Counted from the stretch's first letter, positions 13,102 through 24,085 are shown. The stretch is 64,000 bases of DNA from Centaurea solstitialis (GCA_030169165.1 CM058041.1:22143842-22207841); one strand, 5' to 3'. The notes: a model not told the origin generated them from the letters alone. A program made the numbers and translations.

Positions 13102-13387
13102 ACCAATCACTTGTTGGGCTAGTGGTAAGATTGTCCCTTGGCTTCCTTGAGGTCAAGGGTTCGATCCTTGAACTATTCAATATTTGATCGGTACCTCCAT
13201 CTCGCAAATGCCTATGGGGCTCGCAGTTTGGGGACTTATTTGGAAGATACGGTCCTGGGTTAAATTCCAACCGGCTACGGGAGACCGGGATAGAGGGTTG
13301 CCAGGGACGCGCTTATGGAGGTAGACTGGCGTCGGTCCAATGGAACCCGGGGTTAGAGTGTCCCCGCCTGAACACACTTTTTGGAAG
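13102..13387 (+). mobile_element. tRNA-derived SINE with 18-bp TSD
   Basis: A perfect duplication AGACAATTTAGTCACACC flanks the body (13084-13101 and 13388-13405). The body starts with a tRNA-like head: A-box GGGCTAGTGGTAAG (about 13115) and B-box GGGTTCGATCC (about 13157). It then has a unique body of about 200 bp ending in a short T run. Long perfect TSDs show LINE-machinery insertion, and the perfect repeat implies it is fairly young. It sits about 300 bp beyond the 3' end of the ATP synthase gamma gene. Confidence 0.9.
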
Positions 13388-13688
13388 AGACAATTTAGTC
13401 ACACCTTTTACAAAATTCATAGCAATTCACTTCAAGATGAAGCAATACCCATTCCATTTCAACAACCAAAGGGAAAAACATCCACCGAAAACGAATAAAC
13501 CGCGATCTAACTCGTTAAAGAAAATCAAGAAAGCAACGATCCAAAACCTCATTTTGAATTCCAAACAATCGAAAACCACTTTATGGTTTCTAACTTCTAA
13601 TTTCTAAACAATGTAATTCAAACACTAGTATAACAAAAATGCTTTCTTGAGTTCAATAAATCGGAAGCAAATCGAACCCAATTACATA

Positions 13689-14795
13689 CTACAAAAACGC
13701 TTCAGCACCAGCCACAATCTCGAGTATTTCACCAGTAATCTTGGCCTGCCGTTCACGATTATAAGCGTTCGAAAGACTCTTGGTCAAATCAACCGCGTTA
13801 TCAGTCGCGTTACTCATCGCATTCATCCTAGCAGCAAGCTCACTTGCTAAAGACTCCTGTAATGCCCTCAAGATTTGATTGTTCAAATAAAGTGGCATCA
13901 ATGCATCAAGAATCTGAACAGGGTCTTGCTCAAACTCCATATTCACACAAAACCCATCTTTCTTACCCACCAATTTATCCCTTTTCACATCCAATTTCCC
14001 ATCTTTAGAACTCAACCTAAACAACTCATCTTCTTTTGCATAAACACAATTCCCATTCTCATCACAAACATCCCCTTTAGCACTCAATGGAAGCAAGGTT
14101 TGAATCACAGGTTTAGATTTGATTAAAGACACAAACTTTGTGTACAAAATCTCAACTTTATCAACTTCTTCACTCACAAACAATGAAAACACATCATCAG
14201 CAATCACTTGGGAGTCTTTTGCAGTTGGAAACCCATCTCCTTCAATGAACCTATCCACCACAAAATTGGGTCTTTTCAAGAAATAAGAATTACCCTTTTT
14301 GCCCACACTGATCACAGTGTGATCCACTCCAAGATTCTTCAATTCCGCGATCCGGGCTTCGGCTTTTCGGAGAATTACGTTGTTGAAACCCCCACAGAGG
14401 CCTCTGTCTCCTGTGACCACAACAATGGCGGCTTTCTTGACCGGTCTAACCGCGGTTAACGGGACGTCGATATCTTCCAATTGGAGTTGCTGATTGATGC
14501 TGTGGAGGACGTCGATAAGGGATTCGGAGAACGGGCGGCCATTGATGACGGATTCTTGAGCTCGCCGGACTTTTGCGGCCGCTACGAGCTTCATGGCTTC
14601 GGTGATCTTTTGGGTGTTTTTGACGGAGGCGATTCGTTGGCGGAGTTCGCGAAGATTGCAGGTGATTGAATGGAAAGTTGATGGCTTTTTGGGGAATTTG
14701 ATGAGTTTTATGGGATTATGGTGGATGAATGTGTGATGGGTTTGGGGGAATGGGTGATGGGAAGATAGCCATGATGAGGGATTGAGTTGGGACAT
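13689..14795 (-). CDS. ATPC: Chloroplast F1 ATP synthase gamma chain, ATPC2-like
   Basis: A single uninterrupted frame of 368 residues. Gamma is the central shaft of chloroplast CF1, coupling proton flow through CFo to ATP synthesis on the thylakoid. Residues about 1-45 are Ser/Thr/His/Pro-rich with few acidic residues, a plausible transit peptide. The mature part starts near NLRELRQRIASVKNTQKITE, the conserved N-terminal helix, and the family C-terminus (NATDNAVDLTKSLSNAYNRE, then IVAGAE) is present. The plant-specific regulatory loop is intact: C244 and C250 in CDENGNC form the thioredoxin-switched dithiol, followed by the acidic EDE motif. The SKDGKL segment and the MNAMSNATDNAV/AGAE end recall Arabidopsis ATPC2 rather than ATPC1, from memory of those proteins. 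The start is the first ATG of the frame. The promoter side is limited: a probable hAT-like element begins about 170 bp upstream. Confidence 0.95.
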   Translation of the reverse strand: MSQLNPSSWLSSHHPFPQTHHTFIHHNPIKLIKFPKKPSTFHSITCNLRELRQRIASVKNTQKITEAMKLVAAAKVRRAQESVINGRPFSESLIDVLHSINQQLQLEDIDVPLTAVRPVKKAAIVVVTGDRGLCGGFNNVILRKAEARIAELKNLGVDHTVISVGKKGNSYFLKRPNFVVDRFIEGDGFPTAKDSQVIADDVFSLFVSEEVDKVEILYTKFVSLIKSKPVIQTLLPLSAKGDVCDENGNCVYAKEDELFRLSSKDGKLDVKRDKLVGKKDGFCVNMEFEQDPVQILDALMPLYLNNQILRALQESLASELAARMNAMSNATDNAVDLTKSLSNAYNRERQAKITGEILEIVAGAEAFL

Positions 14796-14962
14796 TGAAA
14801 TTCGGATGGATCTTGGTGAAATGGAGGTGGGGTTTATGGAAAACTTCTAGGGTTCATGAGAAATTGAAGAGTTGTGTAAATCTTCATTGAAATCAAAGAG
14901 GAAATGGATTTTTGATGATTAGCGCCAGAGACACAATTAAGCTTTGAAATGTGAGGCGTATT

Positions 14963-15767
14963 TAGGGCTAACTGTTGGGCACCTGTCTTTATAACCGGAA
15001 CTGCTTCGGAACCGTCGGTATGATTAGTTCCGTTTCCGGTTTCGGTTTCTAAAATACAAAAGTGGTCGAGAACGGTTCTGGTTTCGGTTTTTATTTTCTT
15101 AGAAACGCTAACTGCTGGGTACTTGTTAAAACCGGCTCTGCTATATTTTAATAAAAATACTTTTATATATTTATTATGTTTAATTGAACAAAATTGAAAT
15201 TGTTTTTGTATCTTTAACGGTTACACACTTACACAAATACCCACTTTCTTCATTCTACTTATTTATTCTCTTTTTTCGAAAACAATTATATCGTATTATC
15301 ATTTCAAGTTATGTTTTTTTGTTTTCACTTCAAAAAATGTTTGTAATTATTTATAGAATTATTAGTTTTTAGTTTATCGGATAAATAATAAGTAATAATA
15401 TTAAAAGACCTTTCCAGCTTAGTGGTAAGGCTTGAGCATGGTATAGTCATGAACCCGAGTTCGAGCCCTGGGAGGGGAGTGTTGGCGACATTTAAGTGGA
15501 GTCATGTTTAGCCTCCAAAATTGTCAAGGATTACTCGGGCTTTGGCCCGGACACCATTCCGAAAAAATAATTACTTTTTATAGCATTAAACAATAAAAAT
15601 TATATTTTAAATAAACTAGACACTCTTGTACACGGTTACGGGACCGGTTCCCAAATATAAAGAACCGGTGCAACCGGTTCCGGTTCCTTCATCCTAGGAA
15701 CCATTGGTTCCGATTTCGATTCTAGTTCCATGAATTTTGGTCGGGTACCCGCCTTTGCTCACCCCTA
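14963..15767. mobile_element. Probable hAT-like element upstream of ATPC
   Basis: The left end TAGGGCTAACTG and right end GCTCACCCCTA form an imperfect TIR. The flanking octamers GGCGTATT and AGCATATT agree at 6 of 8 positions, differing only by G/A transitions, as expected for an aged 8-bp hAT duplication. The interior holds repeated ACCGGTTCCGGTTCC-type motifs in inverted orientation near the two ends (15000-15100; 15630-15720) and a nested SINE. Confidence 0.5.
15405..15567 (+). mobile_element. tRNA-derived SINE inside the hAT-like element
   Basis: A-box CAGCTTAGTGGTAAGG (15414 onward) and B-box GAGTTCGAGCCC (about 15457) are spaced as in tRNAs. The body ends in GGACACCATTCCGAAAAAAT. TSDs are not resolvable in the AT-rich flanks. 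Confidence 0.72.
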
Positions 15768-15793
15768 AGCATATTTGTTCTTATGCTTAGCTT

Positions 15794-16005
15794 TTTTTTT
15801 TCAACAGATAAACTCACACACGTATTCATGGTATCTGAGATCAATTCGGGCAACCGACTAATCCGCATTGGTCTCAAACCGGTTCAAAACGTGGGTAACA
15901 CCACTTGCTATCGCAAGTATTCGAACCTGGGTAACCAAAGATACTATTCATTCACCTCCTAAGATGTTTTTTTATCACTGGGCTAGACAAGCTTTGTTAA
16001 CCCAT
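15794..16005 (-). mobile_element. tRNA-derived SINE, minus strand
   Basis: On the minus strand the head has an A-box (TAGCCCAGTGATAA) and a B-box (AGGTTCGAATAC), and the tail is a T run on the plus strand (about 15792-15800). The flanks ATGCTTAGCTT (15783-15793) and ATGCTCAGCTT (16006-16016) form an 11-bp TSD with one mismatch. Confidence 0.72.
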
Positions 16006-16496
16006 ATGCTCAGCTTGATAAAAAAAAGTATAAAACCTTAGGTTGTATTTGTACTATTCTACATGTCATAGAACTTTTATACGAACAAGACAAAAACACA
16101 GTGGAATAAAATGAAACGAACTTATGTTGGGTGTTTGGGAGTGCTTATGACGAAAAGTGTTTATTGGCATATCACCTTCCTCAAGAAGTTAAAAAAATAT
16201 GTCTTCTTAAAAAAACTGTTTATTGTTTTCCCGGGAAACTACATACTTCAAAATGGCTTATTATTTTTCCAAGAAGCTAATAAGTGAGTGAGTCAAATGT
16301 TCCCAGTATTGTGGAATTGGTAGATGATTCTGCTATAGTTGGGATTGCCGATATCAACCTTTTTTGTCCAAAATACGACTTCCTATATACATTTTGTTCA
16401 TTCTAAAGTTTTATTTATTAACTTATTGAAGTAAAAATATTATTTTTACCAATTTCTTAATTAGGTTATATAATTTATTAAATGTTAATAATAAAA

Positions 16497-16735
16497 AAGG
16501 ATAATCAGATACTTTAAAGCTAAATAAATTCAAAAACAAAATAAAAAACTACCAGAATAATCCTCTCCTTAAAAATAGCATATGTAATTTCCAATAATAC
16601 CCTTCAATTTCCTTATAACTTCCATGCAAAACCTACAAAAATAAAAGAATCTGATTGGTTTAAATGAGTTAACAAGGTTAACACAAAATAGTTGGTTAAC
16701 AAAAGAAGAGGACTCATTTAAACCATAGATTAAGA
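16497..16735. repeat. MITE-like direct repeat, copy 1
   Basis: About 235 bp nearly identical to 17236-17453 (a few substitutions and single-base indels). It carries GTTAAC-rich ends and an ATTGGTTTAAATGAG motif. A related but diverged copy lies inverted at about 23965-24085. Confidence 0.8.
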
Positions 16736-17235
16736 TAAATCAACGGCTGTTATTTATTGCCTTTTTTAAACCCTCTAAATTAATACTAAAATAAAAAAAG
16801 GTTAAAACACAAGAGCACAAGGGCAGTTTGGGAAGATCCAAATAATTTTGAATTAAAGTGAGCGTGGTACACACCTAAATCGTCGGCCGCCAAAAACAAT
16901 CTGGGATTCAATCATCAATTTTATGGAAAATTACCAATTTGATATCCATTATCCTTCTAAAGATATACCTTCAAATAACAACACGAATCAAGCCTATAGA
17001 TATATCGGGTCTGTGCACATGTGTTATGAATATGTACATGATGTGTGCACATGTGTTGAATATGTATATGATCTGTGCACATGTGTTATAGGGTATATAT
17101 AGACACGTGTCATAAAGATGTACAACATCTATACACTTGACGATCAAACCCAATATGCGGAACCAAAATTGAGATTTAACACACTCGACATTTGACGATC
17201 AAACCCATTATGCGGAACCAAAATTGAGAAAAAAA

Positions 17236-17453
17236 AAGGATAAATCAGATACTTTAAAGCTAAATAAAATTCAAAAACAAAATAAAAAACTAGCAGAATA
17301 ATCCTCTCCTTAAAAATAGCATATGTAATTTCCAATAATACCCTTCAATTTCCTTATAACTTCCATGCAAAACCAACAAAAATAAAAGAATCTGATTGGT
17401 TTAAATGAGTTAAAAAGGTTAACACAAAATAGTTGGTTAACAAAAGAAGGGGA
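17236..17453. repeat. MITE-like direct repeat, copy 2, abutting (TA)n
   Basis: Second copy of the 16497-16735 repeat, 739 bp downstream in the same orientation. Its right end (GGGGACTC) runs straight into the (TA)n tract at 17456. Confidence 0.8.
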
Positions 17454-17455
17454 CT

Positions 17456-17790
17456 CTATATATATATATATTATATATATATATATATAGATAGAGAGAG
17501 AGAGAGAGAGAGAAAGAAAGAGAGAAAGAGAGAGGAAAGTTCAAATGTGAATCTATCTTTCATTGTGAAAGCGAGGACCGCTAAAATCGCGACACATGTT
17601 AATATTCACTTTGAATATCATGTAAAGCTTAGGTGCATTTATTCATTCTAAATATCATGTAAAGCTTAGGTGCATTTATTCATTCTAAATAATGCATGAT
17701 ATTCATAGTGAATATTGTCGTGTGACGCAATTTTAATGGTTCTTATGTTCACAACCTAAATTAAGTTTACATTTAAATCTGACCTTATAC
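17456..17790. mobile_element. (TA)n-associated MITE, AGTTCAAATGTGA family
   Basis: A (TA)n tract (17456-17489) and a GA run are followed by GAAAGTTCAAATGTGAATC. The other end is a diverged inverted version (TTCACAACC...TTTACATTTAAATCTGACC) near 17747-17783. In outline it matches the element at 44040-44325. Inside, a 49-bp stretch (TAAATATCATGTAAAGCTTA region) is directly repeated at 17610-17690. Confidence 0.65.
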
Positions 17791-17911
17791 AACGTACTTT
17801 GGTTTTTGCTTATAAAATCCTTGGATCGAAGATGGTAGCGACACATTTTTAGGCTAAAAATGTGGGGTATTTGTCCATATGCTTTAGTATCCTAATCTAA
17901 AAAAGGAATAA

Positions 17912-18219
17912 GGCTATCAGTAGCCCAACCCTCTCCCCTCCCAACCCTTCCAACTTAACTGCCACATCAGCTGACACATCAGCTTTTCTTCAACCCTCTC
18001 ATAAGCCCTCTGTAGCCCTCTGCAACCCGTACCCCAACCCTCTCAACACTCTCACACAACACACACAACACACACACAACTAACGCGGCCTTGGCGGTGT
18101 GGCCAACCCGCCAAGGCTGGAGCCTGTCGGGCTTCAAAGGTAGCGTACCCCAAGCCGCCCCAACCTGGAAGCCCGCCGGCTTCAAATTGACCAACCCGCC
18201 AGTGGTGCTATGCACAGCC
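17912..18219. mobile_element. Tourist-like (PIF/Harbinger) MITE
   Basis: The ends GGCTATCAGTAGCCC and GCTATGCACAGCC are imperfect inverted repeats, flanked by TAA on both sides (17909-17911; 18220-18222), the 3-bp TSD of PIF/Harbinger. The interior is rich in CCAACCC and ACACAC. The element at 25037-25351 is a related copy in the opposite orientation. Confidence 0.7.
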
Positions 18220-18854
18220 TAACTATAAATAAAGTATAGTAACTTTTTATATATAAAGTAGATAATACTTTTGAAATTGTTTTGAGTGCTTAGCATGTTG
18301 TCGTACTAGGACATAGGTCCGAGAGTGGTCATAAAGTTTTCAAAAGTTCCCATACTTGGATTTATAGATGGTAAAAAAATATTAGTCTTAAATTCTTTTC
18401 TTAAATCAACTTGCAAGATAGCATTTGTCAAACTATCTCAATTACCTGTTTCTTTTTAACAGCAACCAACAATTAAGTCAAAAACCAAACCCACAAGCAT
18501 CGGCACCTGAAATCCCAAATCGAAGACCATCTCGAACCAAACTGGTACTGGTATCGAACTAGTACCATTGGTTTAAACTTGGTTATTTGATCAACTTTAC
18601 ATTTTTGGTCCCCAACTGGTTCTAGTCCTGAAAAAACCGATTCCGAACCGAAACCAAACCGGCACCGAATTTGTGTCTTCGATTTGGTATTCGGTCCATA
18701 AAACTTTTCCCCAAAAATTTTGGTACCTTCGGTTCGATACCAGTTCTGGTCAAAACCCCCTAATACCAAGTCCATATACAAGGCCAAAACCAAAGACAAC
18801 GAAACCCCAATAGCTTAACAACAAAAACAGCAAAAGAAATGAAGTAGAAAGGTA
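18220..18854. other. Intergenic DNA with a degenerate ACCGG/CCAAACC-rich repeat
   Basis: No gene. 18478-18770 is a run of degenerate AACCGAAACC/GGTTCGAT-type motifs like those inside the hAT-like element at 14963-15767. The minus-strand open frame there is not a recognised protein. Confidence 0.5.
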
Positions 18855-18862
18855 CATAAAAC

Positions 18863-19566
18863 TAGGGGTGGCAATTCGCGGGTTGAAGGGTTGGCGGGTC
18901 ACGGGTTGGCGGGTTGGAGGGTCAGAAAACCTCAACCCAACCCAACCCATTTAACTAATCGTGTCGAGTTCTTCAACCCAACCCACGAAGGGTCGTGTCG
19001 TGGGTCGTGTCAAGGGTTGGCGGGTTGGCGGGTTGGTGGGTCATTGGCGGGTTGATGGGTCATGAATGGGTTGGTGGGTCATAAAAGGGTTGACGGGTCA
19101 AAGCTCATACTTTATATAATTCAAATAAAAACAAGTAAACAACATCCAAAACCAACCAAAATACCAAATACAACCAAGGGAGAGAGAACTGAAGCGAGAG
19201 GGAGAGAGAACGTCGTGAACTGAAGCGAGAGTGGTTGGAATGGAAGAAGACGATTTAGGTTAGGGTTAATTGGCTGGCGGCTTTTCAGTTTTCAATTCAT
19301 AATTGATTTTTGATTTGTAATTTCTTTAGGTTTTTATTTTTTTATAATATAATAATAACTAAATATATAAATATAAAATAGTTATCTAAATATAAATGGG
19401 TTCGCGGGTCAACCCGCCAACCCGGTGGGTCAACCCGCGAAATTTGGCGGGTTGGCGGGTTGGTGGGTTGGCGGGTTGGAGGGTCAGAAAACCTCAACCC
19501 AACCCCCAAAATCTTCGTGTCGTGTCGTGTCGGGTTGGCGGGTCGTGTCGAAAACTGCCACCCCTA
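18863..19566. mobile_element. hAT-type MITE with perfect 8-bp TSD
   Basis: The ends TAGGGGTGGCA and TGCCACCCCTA are perfect 11-bp inverted repeats, flanked by the perfect octamer CATAAAAC (18855-18862; 19567-19574). The subterminal regions consist of GGGTTGGCGGGT tracts, inverted relative to each other. The AT-rich core has no transposase. An 8-bp TSD and a TAGGG/CAGGG-type TIR assign it to hAT. Confidence 0.9.
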
Positions 19567-20039
19567 CATAAAACAAGTACAACCATGAAACAATTGGTTT
19601 GAATCTTTGCGAGGAACAAACCATCGTGAAACTATAAAACTTTAAAAACAAATTTATGAACTCATATCGAACAAAAAATCTCAAATCCATAAATTGATCA
19701 ATCTAACCATAAAATTGCATGACAAATTTAATCCAGATCGATTCCATAACCAAAAACTATGACAATCATGTCAAAATCAGATCCAAAACATCTTCAAATC
19801 TCATAAATCAAAATTCATCCAGTCGGTTTCTTTCACACTTCAAACAAATCGATTTCTTCAAAAAAAATTGCCAGCCTCTTATACCAATTGTGAGAATAAA
19901 ATCAACAGGTAACATAAAGATTTATCAATCAAATCATCTATTGATTCATAGGGAGAATCTAAACATATGAGTTTTGCCCAATTTCTCTCTAATTTCACAA
20001 AACGCCTATGTGTTCAATAATATGAGGCTTCAAACCTAA

Positions 20040-20423
20040 GAGCATCTCCAAGAGCTTCCCCAAAATTTCTCTAAAATGGGGAATCAAAAACTAAAATCTT
20101 CAAAAAATATTGCATTCATCTCCAACAGCTTCTCTATTTTGGAGATTTCTATATCAAATATAATATTAAAATATTTCACTTTTCTATTAAAATATTTTTT
20201 CTTTCTCTAATTTCTTATTTTTATGGTATCCTATTGGTTCATTCAAATGGTAATCATTTTTGGGGTTATCTCCATATTTGGAGAAAAAACCCTTCTCTCT
20301 CTTACTTTCTCCAAAATGGGGATAGATATGGAGAAGCTATTGGAGCACATTTTAGTCCAAAATCTCCAAATTCTCCCTTTTTCTCCATTTTTCTCCATTT
20401 TGGAGAAGCTGTTGGAGATGCTC
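20040..20423. mobile_element. Tourist-like MITE (GAGCATCTCCAA family)
   Basis: The TIR GAGCATCTCCAA pairs with TTGGAGATGCTC, flanked by TAA on both sides (20037-20039; 20424-20426). Subterminal TTTTGGAGAA/CTCCAAAAT motifs repeat inside. The 384-bp length, 3-bp TSD and this TIR are those of a very widespread plant MITE group. Confidence 0.85.
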
Positions 20424-20836
20424 TAATTACCTAATTAAATCTAGTCTATTGGTTATATTGAAAGCCTCGAATAGAATACTATTCAAACTAATCCCAATAA
20501 CTTATTTAAGTAATTTAAAGCCCAACAATCTTTTACATTTTTTTTACTTTGAGACCTTTGATTTTCTTGGACTTTCATCTCTGACCTTCAAGATTGTCTT
20601 CTCATTTTGTGATATCGAATACAATAATATTTGGGTCTAACATGACCACTTAATTATTCATACCAAACATTCAACAACTTGCCAGATAGCCCCTAAAGAG
20701 TTCTATCATATTCTTAGGAAAATCACACAAAAAGCAAAAAAACGTTTACTGAGATATTGATACCAAGGCCATACATGCGATGGACATGAAAAGTAGATCT
20801 TCTTCTCCTACTAAGGATTTATCCAACCTAAGCTAG

Positions 20837-22563
20837 CTAGATTTGGAAACGCGAAAGAGCAGAAGTACCATCGAGTCCCTTTCCCCTGAAGTATTCTACA
20901 TATTCTTTCACTGTTGTGCCTTTATACTTGGGTGGATTGTCTTTAGAAAGCAGCTCTTTGATTGGTTCAAACACCTTCGAGGTTTGAGTTGTTCCCGTAG
21001 AAAAGAATGAAGCCACTGATATTCTTGGACCGACCTTGTTTGCCAACACCTTGTGTTGTGAACTGATAAATTTGTCATTTGTAATTAGCTGAACGAGTCC
21101 ACGAATTCCTATGTTAGTACTTTACATTATACTTTGACTTTTAATTATAACAAATTAAACAAAATTGACGGTAGAGGGAGAAAGAGAGGGAGATGCCTGT
21201 AAAAGATCTCCGACATTCACCACAAGAGCCCCGGGGATAGGAGGAACATTGGTCCAATGGTTTTGATAAAAAACTTGGAGGCCACCAATTTGATCTTGTA
21301 GAAGAATGGTGATAAAGTTGTTGTCAGTGTGGCTAGGGGTGCCTATCGCTATCTCGGGTTGTGGGCAAGAAGGATAGTAGTGGCCGAGAATAGCAAGTCC
21401 GTCAGCACACCCCATGTCCAGAAGGTGATTCGTGTTGAGCCCAAGAGCCTCAGATAATAGCTCGAAAAGACAACCTCCAAGTTTCATTACATGGCTCGAG
21501 TATTCTATCAAAATATCTCTACAAGAATATATACACACTCAAATTGAAATAAAAATTGGATAATAAAAGTTCAAATTCAATTTAAATAAGTCATGATTTC
21601 AATGTCAACTACTTATATATCGTATATCAGAATATTTGTGTACCCTTTAACAAGTCATTTGACTAGATCGTTTTTTCAGAATGTTTGAGTAAAAGCCATT
21701 TGACTAGATCGTTTTTTCTGTGTATTCTTTTAGATATAAGGACCTAAAAGTTAAAGATATAGTAATATTTTGGTAAAAGAATGAGAGAAATGTCTAAATG
21801 ATCAATTCAGGCACGTTGAATGACTATTTGAGTGAATTTTCTGACAATTAAATACTAACATGATCATAAACTGAACAATTAAGGGGTGTTTGGCATTGCT
21901 TATTTAAAGCACTTATCAACTAATCCATGTGTGGTACCACTGATAAAGAGTTTTTAGTTTTTGGAATAAAAAAATACTATTTTTGACAAAGGAAGTGAAG
22001 TTAAACCTGCAAGGTGGCGGTAACTCATGAGGTTGAGGAGGATCAGGAGCCATGGTGTAGTAAAAAGTATCTCTCCAGTTAGTCACAGGTGCAGCATACA
22101 AGTCAAAATTACTATTATACCCTTCCCTACTCTTCCCCGTAACATCTCTCCTGTAAAACTGTTTTTTAACCTCACTATCTTGCTCATGAAACATGGCCAC
22201 CCCTTTTATCATCTCCTCCAAAACCCTAATCGGGATTCCGTGGTTTACCACCTGAAAGAAACCCCAGCTCTCCGATGCATCCTTCACTTTCTCGACCACC
22301 TCCGTTCTTCGGAGTGGGTCGATTATTCCGCCCAAGTCGATGGTCGGGAGGATAGGAGATGGTTGGTTGGAGTTGAGGTTTTTCGGTGAAGGTAAGGTGA
22401 TGAATATTCGAGGGATGTTTGTGATTCCAGCATCAACGAGTCCTTTGACGCCGGTTTTGGTTTCGTCGAACGCTGTGAGTTCGGCTTTTCGGTCATCGGA
22501 AGGTTGAAATCTGGTTGGGTTAGCGTCCACCATCTTTATTTCTTTCGCTTGTGATGAAATCAT
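20837..22563 (-). CDS. 2-oxoglutarate/Fe(II) dioxygenase, ACC-oxidase-homolog type
   Basis: Three exons on the minus strand: 22563-22007, 21518-21197 and 21088-20837. They join in frame to 376 residues, typical for 1-aminocyclopropane-1-carboxylate oxidase homologs, soluble plant dioxygenases whose substrates are mostly unknown. The N-terminal DIOX_N part includes IPTIDLGG-like residues and GFFQVVNHG. The Fe(II) facial triad is HTD (exon 2) and H in SSQHKV (exon 3); the 2-oxoglutarate-binding Arg-x-Ser is PRISV. The ATG at 22563 is the first in frame; a second ATG (MVDANPT, ten codons on) is an equally likely start. The first intron is GT-AG. The second intron's donor reads CAG/GCATCT, so it needs a rare GC-AG splice; a transcript that did not splice there would end after a few codons. 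There is no internal stop, so I call it a gene rather than a pseudogene. Confidence 0.88.
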
Positions 22564-22605
22564 TCACGGGAATTCAATAGCATTCGGTCTCTTGCCGAAA
22601 ATGTC

Positions 22606-22614
22606 ATTATATAG
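22606..22614 (-). promoter_or_regulatory. Candidate TATA box of the dioxygenase gene
   Basis: CTATATAAT on the minus strand, about 43 bases upstream of the first ATG. The short implied 5' leader makes the second in-frame ATG somewhat more attractive as the start. Position is the only evidence. Confidence 0.4.
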
Positions 22615-22619
22615 ACAAC

Positions 22620-23921
22620 TTTTATGTCATTTAACTAAAAGACAAAATACGAAATGATCATTTCCATTAAAAAAAGTAGAGATAATTTCAATCTTTTTTT
22701 TGTTCGAAACTTTCTATATTTACATATATGTATTTGTAATTAGTTATTAACTAGTTATTAAGAGTTCGAGTTTCATAGAGTGTTATAAATTGTCATAGAT
22801 TTTATCATAAGTAGTAAGATAGAGTAAAAATTATTAATTTTAAGAGATTTCAATATGAAGCTTTGAAAATAATTAACCTATAAGTATATAATTTCAATTA
22901 TCTGTTTGGTGAGTGACGACTGGCGATGTTATTGATTGTCTATTTGGTCTATATTTGACTATTTATTAACTTTAATTAATAAAAATCGTAATAAATAAGA
23001 AGTAAATGTTGTGCATGAATGAAGGTGAACATCGGAGCATGATTATTATTATTTTATTTAAGTTACAATAATTTATAATTAATCAATAAAACAAAATGTA
23101 TTAATAAAATAAATAAAGTAAGAAGTAAAAAATGTTAGATATGTAATTTGAGAATACAAAATATAAAGAATTATCTACTATAATGACCAAATATATAATT
23201 TAATTAAACTTCTTTTTGATGAGTTAACCACATAATTTAACAAAGTTGGATGAATGGATGCAAATAAAAATCACACGGATGAAAAAAATAGTTGTTAAAG
23301 AGCATGGATGAAAATCCTTATAAATATCATACAGTAGGACTAAAATCATAGTCTTCTAATTTAACCACAATGGGAATCTTATAACTTAACAATGATGACA
23401 ATTTTGTAATTTAATCAATTTCCATGATCACATTTTTCTTGCAAATTGTATGGTATAGTAATATTATTTCTTGGTAAATGTGTCGAAAGAAATGTGTTGA
23501 AAGAAACTAAAATGTAAAAAAATGTGAATTATGTAATTTAAAATTAAAAAAATATAAATAATGGTGTACTATAAGGACCAAATATGTAATTTAATAAAAC
23601 ACTTTTTTGGATGAAGAAAACAACTATAAAAGATCAGGGACGAAAATCATAGTTTGCTTAGTTATTTTATTATTACATGAGAATTTTGAAATTTTAGCAA
23701 TTTCCAAAGGCAATACATATATTGGGGAAAAGTTGACGTGTAAATGTTAAAAAAACAAAAATCATAGCCACCTTTTAAAAATGACAATGTAAATGAGTAG
23801 AAAACAAAATGGCATAGTTGTAATTTAAGCAATTTTAAGAGTCAATTTTATTTTTTTTGTCCTCACAATTGTATGGTATTATAATGTTTGAAACTATATA
23901 TGTCCTACTAAACCTCTAAAA

Positions 23922-23930
<9 letters not shown>
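22620..23930. other. AT-rich intergenic DNA, no gene
   Basis: Very AT-rich and without recognisable coding sequence. The phrase TAAGGACCAAATATGTAATTTAA occurs twice in diverged form (about 23180 and 23573), suggesting an old direct repeat. Confidence 0.55.
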
Positions 23931-23961
<31 letters not shown>

Positions 23962-24085
23962 AAAGTTCCTTTGTTAACCATAAACAGTGTGTTAACTTTG
24001 TTAACTTTTCTCCACCAATCATATTCATTTTTTTTGGGTTGGTTTTGCATCAACATTTACAAAACAATTGAGGGTATTTTCTAAA
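23931..24085. mobile_element. (TA)n tract with GTTAAC-type MITE
   Basis: A (TA)n run (about 23931-23959) is followed by GGAAAGTTCCTTTGTTAACC and, further in, GGTTGGTTTTGCAT and GAGGGTATTTTC. These are diverged reverse-complement matches to the 16497/17236 repeat, whose end also abuts (TA)n. Confidence 0.6.

Noticed and set aside
17433..17651. Arg/Glu/Lys-rich frame
   Set aside because: Produced by TA and GA microsatellites at a MITE end.
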